Assembly (NCBI GenBank): GCA_964499365.1 | Contig: CAZCKU010000005.1 | Coordinates: 155,706 to 219,705, forward strand | Direction: 5' to 3' | Source of the DNA: PALSA-1316 sp964499365 | GTDB taxonomy: Bacteria > Nitrospirota > Thermodesulfovibrionia > Thermodesulfovibrionales > UBA6898 | DNA length: 64,000 nucleotides | Shown: piece after piece, positions 48,499 through 58,267 of the stretch | How the letters are laid out: every line of letters begins with the position of its first letter | Numbering within the stretch: the stretch's first letter is position 1 | Translations under genes and position numbers: made by a program | Notes under the pieces: model-generated | What the model saw: the letters and a program-made list of their open reading frames with translations, nothing else | Told to the model about the DNA's origin: nothing | Databases searched by the model: none

Positions 48499-49599
48499 AT
48501 GAAAAACAGAATACTGAAAACAATTTTTACCCTATTTACCGTGTGCAGCCTGGCCGCGTCTGCAGGGGCCGACGAGGCAAAACCTGCGCCGAACGCGCTT
48601 GCGGATGTCAAAAACGCACTCGGCCTGAGCATCTACCTTCAGGGAGGCACGACCTACAATTTCAGAAACCCGGACCCGCGTGAAAATGACCTGAGGGTCT
48701 TTGATCACAAGGCAAACAGCTTCGGGCTCGACCTGGCACAGATCGTCTTCACAAAGGATGCCCCTGTCGGCGGGGTTGGCTACAGGCTGAAGCTCTCCGC
48801 GGGGGAGACCGCAAAGTGGATCCATTCACGCGGGCTCGGCAAGGCTGACGACGAATTTGATCTCACCGAGGCCTACATCAGCTATCTGGCCCCGGTCGGC
48901 AAGGGCCTCAAGGTTGATTTCGGCAAGTTTGCGACGTTTGCCGGCGCGGAGGTGATAGAGGCCAGAGACAATGCGAACTATTCAAGGTCCCTGCTCTTCA
49001 ACTATGCCATACCGTTCACCCATACCGGCTTCAGGGCGGGCTACACCTTCAGTGATGCGGTAACGGCAACCGCCTATCTCGTCAATGGCTGGGACAACAC
49101 GGACGACAACAACAAGGGCAAGACCGTCGGTCTGAGTGTCGGATATGCGCCGATGGAGCAGCTCTCGATGTTCTTCAATGTCCTGTACGGTCCTGAACGC
49201 GACGACAGCTCCGACAACCGGTTTCTCTTCGACTGGGTCGGCACGGTAAAGCCTGCAAAGAACCTGACCCTTATCCTGAATGCGGATTATGCTGCGGACA
49301 AGAATGGCGCAGGAACGGGTGATGCGAAATGGTATGGCATCGCCGGTATCGCAAAGTATGACATTAACGATATGTACAGCCTTTCAGGCAGACTTGAATA
49401 TTTTAACGACAAGGATGGTGTCCGTACGGGCACGTCACAGAAGCTCTACGAGGTGACGATCACCCCCGAGATCAGACTCGCTCCCGGGCTGCTGATCAGG
49501 CCTGAGTACCGGCATGACTGGTCTGACAAAGAGGTCTTCAAGGGCGCCAGCAGGAAGAGTCAGGATACTCTCGCGCTGGCAGTTATGTATACGTGGTAG
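48499..49599 (+). CDS. Outer-membrane beta-barrel porin (BBP2-type)
   Basis: 366 residues with a signal peptide (1-24, CSLAASAGADE). Repeating amphipathic strands and a terminal aromatic (YTW) indicate an outer-membrane barrel; GYRLKLSAGE, VDFGKFATFAGAEVIEARDNANYSRSLLF and FTHTGFRAGY fit the OmpL-like porin-2 family. AAGGAGG precedes the ATG. Position in front of amtB suggests uptake of a nitrogen compound, which is inference. Confidence 0.85.
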   Translation: MKNRILKTIFTLFTVCSLAASAGADEAKPAPNALADVKNALGLSIYLQGGTTYNFRNPDPRENDLRVFDHKANSFGLDLAQIVFTKDAPVGGVGYRLKLSAGETAKWIHSRGLGKADDEFDLTEAYISYLAPVGKGLKVDFGKFATFAGAEVIEARDNANYSRSLLFNYAIPFTHTGFRAGYTFSDAVTATAYLVNGWDNTDDNNKGKTVGLSVGYAPMEQLSMFFNVLYGPERDDSSDNRFLFDWVGTVKPAKNLTLILNADYAADKNGAGTGDAKWYGIAGIAKYDINDMYSLSGRLEYFNDKDGVRTGTSQKLYEVTITPEIRLAPGLLIRPEYRHDWSDKEVFKGASRKSQDTLALAVMYTW

Positions 49600-49632
49600 T
49601 CATAACAAGGCACTGAGCCAAGGAGATATAAC

Positions 49633-51030
49633 GTGAAAAATCTGATAAGTGCATTCGTGATCATAATGCTTTTACTTTCGGCAGGCATCGTGTTTGCCGA
49701 AGAACAGGTGCAGAAGACTATCCCTCCTTCTACAGCGGCTGAGCAGGGTGCGCCCCCTGCTCAGTCAGCACCTGCTGCCGCTGCATCACCAGCTCCTGCG
49801 GCAGCAGCGCCGCTGAAGATCGACACGGGGGATACTGCCTGGATGATCGTGGCGACAGCCCTCGTCATGCTGATGTCGATCCCGGGGCTGGCGCTGTTTT
49901 ACGGCGGTCTGGCAAAGAGAAAGGACTCCCTGAATACGATGGCGATGACCTTCGTTGCCTTCTGTATCGCAAGCGTCCTGTGGGTTATGTACGGGTATAC
50001 CTTTTCGTTCGGTACGGATATCGGCGGTTTTATCGGCGGGGCCGAAAAGCTGATGCTCAGCGGTGTGGGTCCGAACAGCATCTCGGACCTTGCCAAGACC
50101 ATACCGGAGTATATATTTATCGTATATCAGCTGACCTTTGCCGCGATCACTGTTGCGCTGGCAAGCGGTGCTTATATTGAGAGAATGAAGTTTTCGGCCT
50201 GGATCATCTTCTCGGTGCTCTGGTTTACGGTGGTCTATCTTCCGGTCGCCCACTGGGTATGGGGCGGCGGGTTCCTCGCCAAGCTGGGTGCGCTTGACTT
50301 CGCTGGCGGCACCGTGGTCCATGTGAACGCCGGCATCGCAGCCCTGGTCGGCGCACTGGTCCTCGGCAGGCGCAGGGAAAAATCGCTGCTGCCGGGCAAT
50401 CTCACCCTGGTGGTGACCGGGGCCGGACTTCTCTGGTTCGGATGGTTCGGGTTTAACGCAGGTTCTGCCCTTGGGGCAAACGGTCTCGCAGGTGCGGCCT
50501 TTATCAACACCAACACGGCAACCGCTGTCGCAGCGATAGCCTGGATGGTGGTCGAATGGATGCACTCTAAAAAACCGACAGTCCTGGGTCTCGCCTCCGG
50601 CGCCGTGGGGGGGCTGGTTGCGATTACCCCTGCAGCAGGTTTTGTCAATATAACCGGTGCGATTATTATCGGACTGGCGGCAGGCATTATCCCGTTTTTT
50701 GCGGTTGCCTGGCTCAAGCCGAAGCTCGGCTATGATGATACCCTTGACGCCTTCGGCATCCACGGCATAGGCGGCACACTCGGGGCCATCCTGACCGGCG
50801 TATTCGCAGACCCGTCGGTCAATGAACTCGGGAAGGGGCTGCTCTACGGGAACCCCGGCCAGCTGATGACCCAGCTGATCGCCGTGGGGGTAACCATGGT
50901 CTATAGCGCGGTGATGACCCTGATCATCTTCATGATCATCAAGGTACTGGTCGGGCTGAGAGTCGATCCTGAAGAAGAGATGATAGGGCTCGACGAAAGC
51001 CAGCACGGTGAGAAGGCTTACAACTTATAA
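49633..51030 (+). CDS. amtB: Ammonium transporter
   Basis: 465 residues: signal peptide (1-22), a Pro/Ala-rich periplasmic linker (24-58) and eleven transmembrane helices. MSIPGLALFYGGL, YVPVAHWVWGGG-type segment (LPVAHWVWGGGFLAKLGALDFAGG), WFGWFGFNAGSA and GIHGIGGTLGAILTG carry the pore histidines and phenylalanine gate. It transports ammonium or ammonia and is blocked by GlnK. glnK follows 15 bp downstream. Confidence 0.96.
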   Translation: MKNLISAFVIIMLLLSAGIVFAEEQVQKTIPPSTAAEQGAPPAQSAPAAAASPAPAAAAPLKIDTGDTAWMIVATALVMLMSIPGLALFYGGLAKRKDSLNTMAMTFVAFCIASVLWVMYGYTFSFGTDIGGFIGGAEKLMLSGVGPNSISDLAKTIPEYIFIVYQLTFAAITVALASGAYIERMKFSAWIIFSVLWFTVVYLPVAHWVWGGGFLAKLGALDFAGGTVVHVNAGIAALVGALVLGRRREKSLLPGNLTLVVTGAGLLWFGWFGFNAGSALGANGLAGAAFINTNTATAVAAIAWMVVEWMHSKKPTVLGLASGAVGGLVAITPAAGFVNITGAIIIGLAAGIIPFFAVAWLKPKLGYDDTLDAFGIHGIGGTLGAILTGVFADPSVNELGKGLLYGNPGQLMTQLIAVGVTMVYSAVMTLIIFMIIKVLVGLRVDPEEEMIGLDESQHGEKAYNL

Positions 51031-51045
51031 CGCCAAGGAGACAAC

Positions 51046-51384
51046 ATGAAAAAGATAGAAGCGATCATTAAGCCGTTCAAACTCGATGAGGTAAAGGATG
51101 CCCTGAACGCGATAGGCATACAGGGGATGACCGTCACGGAGGTGAAGGGATTCGGCCGGCAGAAGGGGCATGTCGAACTCTACCGCGGGGCAGAATATGA
51201 CATCGCCTTCATTCCCAAGGTAAAGCTTGACGTCGTCGTGCCGGACAGCATGGTTGAAAAGACCGTGGCCGCCATCGAGGCCAAGGCCAAGACCGGGAAA
51301 ATAGGCGACGGCAAGATATTCATTCTGCCGGTTGATGAGGTCCTCCGCATCAGGACCGGCGAAACCGGCGAGGCTGCCATCTGA
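51046..51384 (+). CDS. glnK: Nitrogen regulatory protein PII
   Basis: 112 residues of the canonical PII family: MKKIEAIIKPFKLDEVKDAL, KGFGRQKGHVELYRGAEY (with T-loop Tyr51 for uridylylation) and GKIGDGKIFILPVDEVLRIRTGE. Pairing with amtB marks it as GlnK, which docks on AmtB under ammonium sufficiency. AAGGAGA precedes the ATG. Confidence 0.96.
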   Translation: MKKIEAIIKPFKLDEVKDALNAIGIQGMTVTEVKGFGRQKGHVELYRGAEYDIAFIPKVKLDVVVPDSMVEKTVAAIEAKAKTGKIGDGKIFILPVDEVLRIRTGETGEAAI

Positions 51385-51420
51385 ACACCTGCTGAGTTTA
51401 TTGCCGTCATCGAAATATTC

Positions 51421-51466
51421 CGGCAAGGGAGGAAGACAGGGCACCGTCCTCCTCCCTTGCCGCTTT
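51421..51466 (+). terminator. Hairpin terminator after glnK
   Basis: CGGCAAGGGAGGA (51421-51433) and TCCTCCCTTGCCG (51450-51462), 13 perfect pairs, followed by CTTT. The short T-run makes it a weak or protein-assisted terminator. Confidence 0.65.
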
Positions 51467-51548
51467 CGCCATCCCCGATTCTCCTTGTTTCTACGCATGC
51501 CAGAGGTATAATATATCTACTTTGACCAATCATTAATCAAGGATATCC

Positions 51549-53363
51549 ATGCACGACAAACAGACTACAGCACAGGGCATCGTTAAATCACTCGGGCTTG
51601 TCTTCGGTGACATCGGCACAAGCCCTATCTATACCCTCACCGTCGTATTTCTCTTGCTCAAGACAACTCCGGATAACGTCATCGGGGTCCTGTCGCTGAT
51701 CGTATGGACCCTGGTCTCCCTCGTCACCGTCCAGTATGCATGGATTGCCATGAACCTCAGCAGGCGCGGGGAAGGCGGCACCATCGTGCTGAAGGAGATA
51801 CTTGCCTCGGGGCTCAAGTCCCGCAGAGGCATCATCTTTATTTCGATCCTCTCCTTTGTCGGCGTGTCGCTGCTCATGGGTGACGGGGTCATCACCCCTG
51901 CCATCAGTATTCTCAGCGCGGTCGAAGGCGCCATACTGATACCGGGACTTGAACACCTTCCGAGAACAGCGATCGTCATCATAGCAATGGTCATCGCAAT
52001 CCTCCTGTTTGCCATCCAGAGCAGGGGAACCGAGAAGGTGGCCGGTGCGTTCGGCCCGATCATGATCGTCTGGTTCGGCGCCCTGATCGGGTTTGGGGTC
52101 GTCTCGATCCTGCAGGCCCCCGAGGTCCTCCGGGCGTTGAACCCGTATTACGGACTGAAGTTCCTTGCCGAAAACGGCATCGGTGGTTTTATAGCCCTCG
52201 GAGAGATCATCCTCTGCGCGACCGGAGGTGAGGCCCTGTATGCGGACATGGGACACCTCGGGGCCAAGCCGATCCGGCAGGCCTGGGCCGGGGTGTTTGT
52301 GGCACTGGTCGTGAATTATCTCGGACAGGGTGCCTATCTGATGACCCATCCCGGCGTAAAAAACGTTCTTTTTGAGATGGTATTCCATTACGCCCGAATC
52401 CTGTATGTCCCGTTCCTGCTTCTGAGCATCGGGGCTACGATCATCGCTTCGCAGGCGATGATCAGCGGCATGTTCTCGATCGTCTATCAGGGGATTACAA
52501 CACGCGTGATGCCGATGTTCAAGGTCGACTACACCTCTCAGGAGCGCCGCTCCCAGATCTATATCGGCTCGGTCAACTGGGCCCTCCTGATCGCCGTACT
52601 CTTCATCATGCTCGAATTCAGGGAGTCAAGCAACCTGGCGGCGGCTTATGGTCTGGCGGTCACCGGCACCATGACCCTGACAGGGTTCATGATGGTCTGG
52701 ATCTTCTCACTCAAGAAGAATCATCTGCTCACCGCAATCTCTGTAATCGTCACGTTTATCGACATGATGTATCTCGGCTCGAACTTCTATAAGATTCCGC
52801 ACGGCGGGTACTGGTCCCTGATCCTGGCATCTGTCCCGCTGGCGACCATCCTGCTCTATACCCAGGGCCAGAAGAAGCTATACCGCATGATGGACTTCAT
52901 GCCTCTTGAGGCCTTCCTTCTAAAATTCAACCGGGTCTACGAGACCGCTCCACGGATCGAAGGCAGCGTCCTTTATCTGCTGAAGGATGTCAAGGAAATA
53001 CCCTTCTATATAACTCAGACCATGTTCTATCACGGGATCCTGTATAACGACAATATCTTTATTTCGATCGTCAAGCGTGACGACCCGTACGGGATGACCG
53101 GGTTCTTTAAGCCCGACCTCGCCCCGGGCCTCAGGGTCTTCGAGATGCAGATGGGGTATATGGAGGTGATCGATGTCGAGGAGCTCCTGCGCGAGGCCGA
53201 AATCGAAGAAAGAGTCGTGTTTTACGGCCTTGAAGATATCACCACAAAAAATATTTTCTGGAAGATGTTCGCCGTGATCAAACGGCTCACGCCGCCGTTC
53301 ATCAAGTTCTATAAATTCCCGTCCAAAAAGCTGCACGGCGTATTGACAAAGGTGGAGATGTAA
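51549..53363 (+). CDS. kup: KUP-family potassium transporter
   Basis: 604 residues with about twelve membrane segments in the first 450 and a soluble C-terminal domain. LGLVFGDIGTSPIYTL, the conserved GEGGTIVLKEIL and LLMGDGVITPAISILSAVEG are the KUP signatures; VTGTMTLTGFMMVW lies near 375. Proton-coupled potassium uptake at the inner membrane. Single gene with its own spacing after the glnK terminator. Confidence 0.93.
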   Translation: MHDKQTTAQGIVKSLGLVFGDIGTSPIYTLTVVFLLLKTTPDNVIGVLSLIVWTLVSLVTVQYAWIAMNLSRRGEGGTIVLKEILASGLKSRRGIIFISILSFVGVSLLMGDGVITPAISILSAVEGAILIPGLEHLPRTAIVIIAMVIAILLFAIQSRGTEKVAGAFGPIMIVWFGALIGFGVVSILQAPEVLRALNPYYGLKFLAENGIGGFIALGEIILCATGGEALYADMGHLGAKPIRQAWAGVFVALVVNYLGQGAYLMTHPGVKNVLFEMVFHYARILYVPFLLLSIGATIIASQAMISGMFSIVYQGITTRVMPMFKVDYTSQERRSQIYIGSVNWALLIAVLFIMLEFRESSNLAAAYGLAVTGTMTLTGFMMVWIFSLKKNHLLTAISVIVTFIDMMYLGSNFYKIPHGGYWSLILASVPLATILLYTQGQKKLYRMMDFMPLEAFLLKFNRVYETAPRIEGSVLYLLKDVKEIPFYITQTMFYHGILYNDNIFISIVKRDDPYGMTGFFKPDLAPGLRVFEMQMGYMEVIDVEELLREAEIEERVVFYGLEDITTKNIFWKMFAVIKRLTPPFIKFYKFPSKKLHGVLTKVEM

Positions 53364-53395
53364 GCCGAATCGGCGGGAAAATATCTGGAGGAGCC

Positions 53396-53872
53396 ATGAC
53401 GAAATTAGCTGCAGCATGCCTGTTCATCGTCTCGTTATCCGTATCTGCTGCTCTGGCGGCCGGGCCGCAGGTCTTCAGGAATACAGATCTCGAAAAATAT
53501 TCATCAGGAGTCAAGCCGCAGGCGGAAGAACCGTCCCCCGCAGCACAAAGCGATAAACAACAGTCACGCGAGACGGATGACGGAGCCATCACCTCCCCAA
53601 AGTACTGGTGCGACATTGCCACCGAGGCCGGCAACCGCGTCAGGAGGGCAGAGGAGAGCCTGACTCGGGCAAAGGCTAACCGGGCCGAGGCATGGCGAAG
53701 CCTCAGCAGCGGAATCCGTGCAGCTGCTGTGGAGGCAGACGCAAAGGCGCAGAAAGAACAGGAAAATGCCGAGGCGGAACTCGCCGAGGCAATGCAGGAT
53801 AAAGAGCGTATTCAGCGAGAGGCGCACGAGAGGGAGATCCCGGCCGGCTGGCTCCGCTGTCAGTTTGAATAA
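53396..53872 (+). CDS. Exported coiled-coil protein, unknown function
   Basis: 158 residues; signal peptide 1-21 (FIVSLSVSAALA). After a Pro/Glu/Ala-rich spacer a helical coiled coil runs from about 85 to 145 (AEESLTRAKANRAEAWRSL, EQENAEAELAEAMQDKERI). Two cysteines (near 76 and 154) could form a disulfide closing the hairpin. Periplasmic. 33 bp after kup, possibly co-transcribed. No family recognised. Confidence 0.65.
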   Translation: MTKLAAACLFIVSLSVSAALAAGPQVFRNTDLEKYSSGVKPQAEEPSPAAQSDKQQSRETDDGAITSPKYWCDIATEAGNRVRRAEESLTRAKANRAEAWRSLSSGIRAAAVEADAKAQKEQENAEAELAEAMQDKERIQREAHEREIPAGWLRCQFE

Positions 53873-53922
53873 TGACTTGTGACGCCTGATGTACACCAGA
53901 CAGAAATAGATATCAACGGTAA

Positions 53923-54047
53923 GACGGGTTTGTAAGAAGTTCGGAGACAAGGCGCGCCAGAAATGAGGAATGAGGCGTACTTACTGGTACGTCGCAGTGA
54001 CGAATTTTGCAGCACAACGCAGTATACGGACTTCTTACAAACCCGTC
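53923..54047. repeat. 125-bp MITE-like inverted-repeat element
   Basis: Ends GACGGGTTTGTAAGAAGT (left) and ACTTCTTACAAACCCGTC (right) are perfect inverted repeats; internal GGCGTACTTA/GGTACGTCGC can also pair. No coding capacity. It abuts the end of rnr and may act as a bidirectional terminator. Confidence 0.8.
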
Positions 54048-54049
54048 AA

Positions 54050-56158
54050 TCACAGACCGAACAATATCTCCCTCTCGGCCATATCAACCCTGTCAACCCT
54101 CAGGCTCAGGGACTGCCCGATCCTGAAGGCCCGCCGGGTATTTCTGCCGACCATCTGCATGATCCGGTCGTCGAACTGGTAGAAATCGTCGGTCAGGCAC
54201 GAGACGTGGATAAAGCCGTCAACATAATAAGCGTCCAGCCGCACCCTCAGGCCGAACGGCGTAATGCCGACCACCTTCCCCGGAAACGTCTCCCCTACCC
54301 GCTCCTTCATGAACCATACCCTCATCGCGTCGACCACTTTCTTCTCGGCCTCATCAGCCAGCCGCTCCCTGCGTGATGAGGTGAAGCCGATGTCTGCCAG
54401 GGAGCTCGCAAGTTCTGTGGTCCGCGTATCCGAAAGCCTTTTCCTGGTCAATACCTCCCTGAGGATCCTGTGGACCACCAGGTCGGGATACCTGCGGATC
54501 GGTGAGGTGAAATGGGTGTAGGACTCAGAGGCAAGGCCGAAGTGTCCTGCATTCACCGGTGAATAACGGGCCTGTTTCAGGCTCCTCAGGATGATATAGT
54601 TTATGACCTCTTCTTCAGGCGTATCCTTGATTGACGCAAGGAGGGAGGAAAAATCCTTCGGTCCGACCCCTTTCTTCCCCTGTTTCCTGCCCGGAATCCT
54701 GAGAGTTCCGATCACCTTCATGATATCCTCGAGCTTCATCGGGTCAGGCTCTTCGTGTATACGGTAGAGTGACGGGACGCCGAGCTTTTCGAGGTGCTCC
54801 GCAACCGCCTCGTTCGCTGCAATCATGAATTCTTCAATGATCATATGGGCAAAGTTGCGCTCTGCCCGGATGATCGCCTCGGGGTTGCCCTGCAGATCGA
54901 GCAGGATTTCAGGTTCCGGCAGGTCAAAGTCGAGACTGCCCCTTGCGAGACGTGCCGTCCTGAGGAGATTGCAGAGTTCCTGCATCAGCTCAAATTCCCC
55001 GAGGAGGTGGGCGTACCTCCTGCGTTCGTCCGGTTCCCCGTCAATCAGGATCTTGCGGACCGAGGTGTAGGTCATCCTCTCATTGCTTCTGATCAGGCTC
55101 GGATAAAACCTGACTGCCGTCCTGCTCCCGCTGGTGTCGTAATCCATCTCGACCGTAAAGGCAAGCCGCTCCACGTCAGGCCTGAGACTGCAGAGGTCCT
55201 CCGAAAGCTCCTTCGGCAGCATCGGAATGACCCTGTCAGGGAAGTAGGTGCTCGTCCCCCGTTTCCGCGCCTCGATATCCAGGGCCGAACCCCAGGGGAC
55301 GTAAAAGCCGACGTCCGCAATATGGACCCAGAGTTTATACGTATTGCCTGTCCGGCTGATCGATACGGCGTCATCGAAATCCTTTGCCCGTTCACCGTCG
55401 ATTGTCACCGTGGGCAGGGAAGTCAGGTCCTTTCGCTTCGGCAGGTCCTCGCCGGGTTTGTGCTTTGCACTGACGATCTTTGCCTCGTCGGTTACTGCCT
55501 TCGGGAACCTGCGGGGGAGATTGTACTCATCGATGATCAACTCGACCTCTGCCTTCGGGTCTCCGGGCTGTTCGATCACCTTCACCACCCGGCCGGAGGG
55601 AGACCTCCTGTCGGAAGGATAGTCGATAATCTCGGCAATAACCGTATCGCCATGGCGTGCCTTGTCCCGGTCCTTTACCGATATATAGAGAGAAAAGGAG
55701 GCGTTTTTGCTTCGCGGTCTGACATATGCCGCGGTCCCTGTCTCATCAAAGGTGCCGACAATCCGGGTGAAGGCGCGTTCAAGTATCCGGACGATCCGGC
55801 CGCTCCTCTTCTTCCACTGCTCCACGCGGACAATGACCCTGTCGCCGCTCATCGCACCCATTGTTGCACTGGAGGGAACAAAGATGTCGCGTTCTCCCGG
55901 CTTATCACAGATCACGAAGCCATACCCGTCGCGGTGCGCCTCGAAGTACCCGGCAATCAGGTTCATGTCCCCCGACGGTCCGTACATGCCCCGCCGGTTC
56001 AGCACGACCTCCCCCTCATGCAGCATTTCCCGGAGGACCCTTTTGAGGCCGCGCGCCTCGGGACGGCTTAACCCAAGCTGCTCCGCGATCTCCCTGAAGG
56101 AAAGCGGTCTTCTGGCCTGCTCTTTAAAAAAAGTTGACAGTGTCTCTTTATTAATCAT
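54050..56158 (-). CDS. rnr: Ribonuclease R
   Basis: 702 residues from ATG 56156-56158 (a TTG 18 codons upstream is less likely). An N-terminal helix-turn-helix (LSFREIAEQLGLSRPEARGLKRVL), cold-shock domains (GDMNLIAGYFEAHRDGYGFV), the RNB catalytic domain with DGERAKDFDDAVSI and the metal aspartates, HFTSPIRRYPDLVVHRIL, and a C-terminal S1 domain (GKVVGITPFGLRVRL) are in the usual order. It lacks the long basic tail of E. coli RNase R. 3'-5' exoribonuclease for structured RNA. Confidence 0.93.
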   Translation of the reverse strand: MINKETLSTFFKEQARRPLSFREIAEQLGLSRPEARGLKRVLREMLHEGEVVLNRRGMYGPSGDMNLIAGYFEAHRDGYGFVICDKPGERDIFVPSSATMGAMSGDRVIVRVEQWKKRSGRIVRILERAFTRIVGTFDETGTAAYVRPRSKNASFSLYISVKDRDKARHGDTVIAEIIDYPSDRRSPSGRVVKVIEQPGDPKAEVELIIDEYNLPRRFPKAVTDEAKIVSAKHKPGEDLPKRKDLTSLPTVTIDGERAKDFDDAVSISRTGNTYKLWVHIADVGFYVPWGSALDIEARKRGTSTYFPDRVIPMLPKELSEDLCSLRPDVERLAFTVEMDYDTSGSRTAVRFYPSLIRSNERMTYTSVRKILIDGEPDERRRYAHLLGEFELMQELCNLLRTARLARGSLDFDLPEPEILLDLQGNPEAIIRAERNFAHMIIEEFMIAANEAVAEHLEKLGVPSLYRIHEEPDPMKLEDIMKVIGTLRIPGRKQGKKGVGPKDFSSLLASIKDTPEEEVINYIILRSLKQARYSPVNAGHFGLASESYTHFTSPIRRYPDLVVHRILREVLTRKRLSDTRTTELASSLADIGFTSSRRERLADEAEKKVVDAMRVWFMKERVGETFPGKVVGITPFGLRVRLDAYYVDGFIHVSCLTDDFYQFDDRIMQMVGRNTRRAFRIGQSLSLRVDRVDMAEREILFGL

Positions 56159-56266
56159 ATGCTGTTTGAGTATACCGTGAACCGAAGATATTTGCGAGTT
56201 GGCGATTCCCAATGACTGAAAATGAAAACGGCATATAATCTTAAGCCGGCATTATGGACTGACGGC

Positions 56267-57181
56267 ATGAAGCCTTTCCCGTGCACGCACCTGGGGCTGT
56301 TTCTTCTCTTCCTCGCGCTCTTCCCTGCGACCGGGAACTGCACTGTCGAGTACGCCAGGCAGGCAGACAAGCCCTGCTCCTTTTGCCATGCCGACCCGGG
56401 CGGCGGTGGCGCGTTGACAAAGGACGGCGAGACGTTCAGGGACGACCTGAAGATCAAGGGACAATACCGCGCACTCTCCCCCGTACAGCACGTGGTCCGT
56501 TTCATCATCGGATACCTCCATATGTTCACCGCCATTCTCTGGTTCGGGACGATACTCTATGTCCATCTAGTCCTTAAACCGGCCTATGCAGCCGGGGGCC
56601 TCCCGAGAAGTGAGCTGAGGCTCGGCTGGGCCTCGATCGTTATTATGGCTGTAACCGGCACGCTTCTTTCAATCACCCGCGTCCCGAACTGGCATATGTT
56701 GTTTCATACGCGTTTCGGCATCCTGCTTTCGATCAAGATTGTCCTGTTCCTTGTCATGGTGTCGACGGCCGTATTTGTCACCTTTGTTGTCGGACCGAGA
56801 CTGAAGAAGAAGCGGGAGGCGATACCAAGAGGGCCGGGGGGGGACATGACCCTCGAGCAGCTGTCGCGCTGTGACGGGAAGGAGGGGCGTCCGGCGTACA
56901 TCGCGTATAACGGGACGATCTACGATGTGGCCGCGAGCAGATTCTGGGGCGGCGGGGAGCACATGAAAAGGCATCATGCAGGTGCTGACCTCACTGCGAT
57001 CCTGAAACAGGCCCCTCACGGAGAGGACAAGATACTCGCAATGCCGGTCGCCGGCAAGCTGCTTCTATCCGAAGCAGCACCAAAGCGCCCCCACATAGCC
57101 ATGTTCTATTTCTTTGCCTATATGAACCTGGTGATTATTCTGGCGATCATTTTTATCATCTCTCTCTGGCGCTGGTGGTAG
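56267..57181 (+). CDS. Membrane haem protein: CxxCH segment, CopD-like helices, cytochrome b5-like domain
   Basis: 304 residues from the ATG giving MKPFPCTHLGLFLLFLALF, a signal peptide (an ATG 15 codons upstream is possible). CSFCH at 37-41 is a haem c attachment site. Four hydrophobic helices follow (about 80-180) with TAILWFGTILYVHLVLKPAY, like the CopD/DUF4149 group. From about 190 a cytochrome b5-like haem domain (MTLEQLSRCDGKEGRPAYIAYNGTIYDV, HMKRHHAG) precedes a last anchor helix. Probably a membrane redox component; partner unknown. Divergent from rnr. Confidence 0.7.
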   Translation: MKPFPCTHLGLFLLFLALFPATGNCTVEYARQADKPCSFCHADPGGGGALTKDGETFRDDLKIKGQYRALSPVQHVVRFIIGYLHMFTAILWFGTILYVHLVLKPAYAAGGLPRSELRLGWASIVIMAVTGTLLSITRVPNWHMLFHTRFGILLSIKIVLFLVMVSTAVFVTFVVGPRLKKKREAIPRGPGGDMTLEQLSRCDGKEGRPAYIAYNGTIYDVAASRFWGGGEHMKRHHAGADLTAILKQAPHGEDKILAMPVAGKLLLSEAAPKRPHIAMFYFFAYMNLVIILAIIFIISLWRWW

Positions 57182-57236
57182 GGCTAAGCAGATTCCGGAC
57201 AAGCCGGAATAACAGAAATTTGAAGCTGAAGCAAAA

Positions 57237-58181
57237 TCAATGCGGTTGACAGGGATTCTCAGCCCGTCCTGAGACAGCGCAGCTGATCTTTTTTTTCGGA
57301 TCGGGGTCCTTCAGACCTTCCCCGAACCTGTAATCAAAGAGCCCCTTCTCCGGACCGAGCTCCCTTCGGCAGGCCTCGACACAGGCCCCACAGTTGACGC
57401 AGGAGATGTCGCGCCGGTTCATCCTCGGCAGGACATTCATGAAGCAGGCCTTTTCGCACCCCCTGCAGTTCGTACACTCGTCAACCCGGCCGGAATCCAT
57501 CCGGATGCGCAGAGAGACAGGGCTGACCCACCCGAAGAGCATCTGCATCAGCCCTGCTGCACAGATATACTTGCAGAGAGAGTGGCGTATCAAGACGGAA
57601 GTGAGCACCATGTAAATGGACACCCCGATGATGCCCGCCTTGACGCCAAAGGAACAGTTCCAGGTCATTATCTGGTGCCATATCGTCTTTGGAGCAACAA
57701 AATATCCGGTAAGGGCGATGCCGCCCAGGACCGGCAGCACCGACAGGCTGACGACAACAAGCAAAATGGTCAGTCCCCTGCTCCCGGCCTGCTCCCCGGA
57801 ATCGTTCGGCTTTTTTACAAAAAGGCTCCGGCGGCCGAGGAGTCTCTGCGTCAGGTGATCAGCCAGTTCAAAAAGAGTGCCCTCGGGGCAGAGCCAGCCG
57901 CAGAAGAGTCTTCCGGTCAGAAAGCCGAGAAGCGGGAACAATGCCAATATAGCCAGCCATGGCAGTATCGCCCGGAGAAAAAACCGGAGGGCGACATGCG
58001 CGGCCCCGCCGGGACTGTGATCGGCAAAAACCGCCTCATTCAGCCCAAGCCCCCAGACATGGCCGAAGATGATCAGCTCATGCGCTGCCACATCGTACCT
58101 GAAGATGTCCAGGACGGGCATGAGAAAGATGAACAGGATAAAAGCTATCTGGGTGAGGCGCCTATACATTGTCAGGTTCAT
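57237..58181 (-). CDS. NapH/MauN-type membrane ferredoxin
   Basis: 314 residues with four to five membrane segments, the conserved FCGWLCPEGTLFE after the second, and two C-terminal [4Fe-4S] sets (CTNCRGCEKACFMNV and CVNCGACVEACRREL). Family members pass quinol electrons to periplasmic reductases. It lies between the haem protein and the nor genes; a role in electron supply to a periplasmic enzyme is inferred from the family only. Confidence 0.85.
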   Translation of the reverse strand: MNLTMYRRLTQIAFILFIFLMPVLDIFRYDVAAHELIIFGHVWGLGLNEAVFADHSPGGAAHVALRFFLRAILPWLAILALFPLLGFLTGRLFCGWLCPEGTLFELADHLTQRLLGRRSLFVKKPNDSGEQAGSRGLTILLVVVSLSVLPVLGGIALTGYFVAPKTIWHQIMTWNCSFGVKAGIIGVSIYMVLTSVLIRHSLCKYICAAGLMQMLFGWVSPVSLRIRMDSGRVDECTNCRGCEKACFMNVLPRMNRRDISCVNCGACVEACRRELGPEKGLFDYRFGEGLKDPDPKKKISCAVSGRAENPCQPH

Positions 58182-58267
58182 ACTCTATTTATATCACGAC
58201 GTTCTCCAAGCGGCCATGACCTGTATCATATGACGGAGACCATGAATAATGGTCCTTCATTGAAAAA

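Noticed and set aside
49786..51006. 406-codon minus-strand frame opposite amtB
   Set aside because: Low-complexity Gln/His/Arg-rich translation typical of the antisense of a hydrophobic membrane protein gene.
54794..56071. 425-codon plus-strand frame opposite rnr
   Set aside because: Antisense shadow of RNase R; the RNase R frame has all catalytic motifs.
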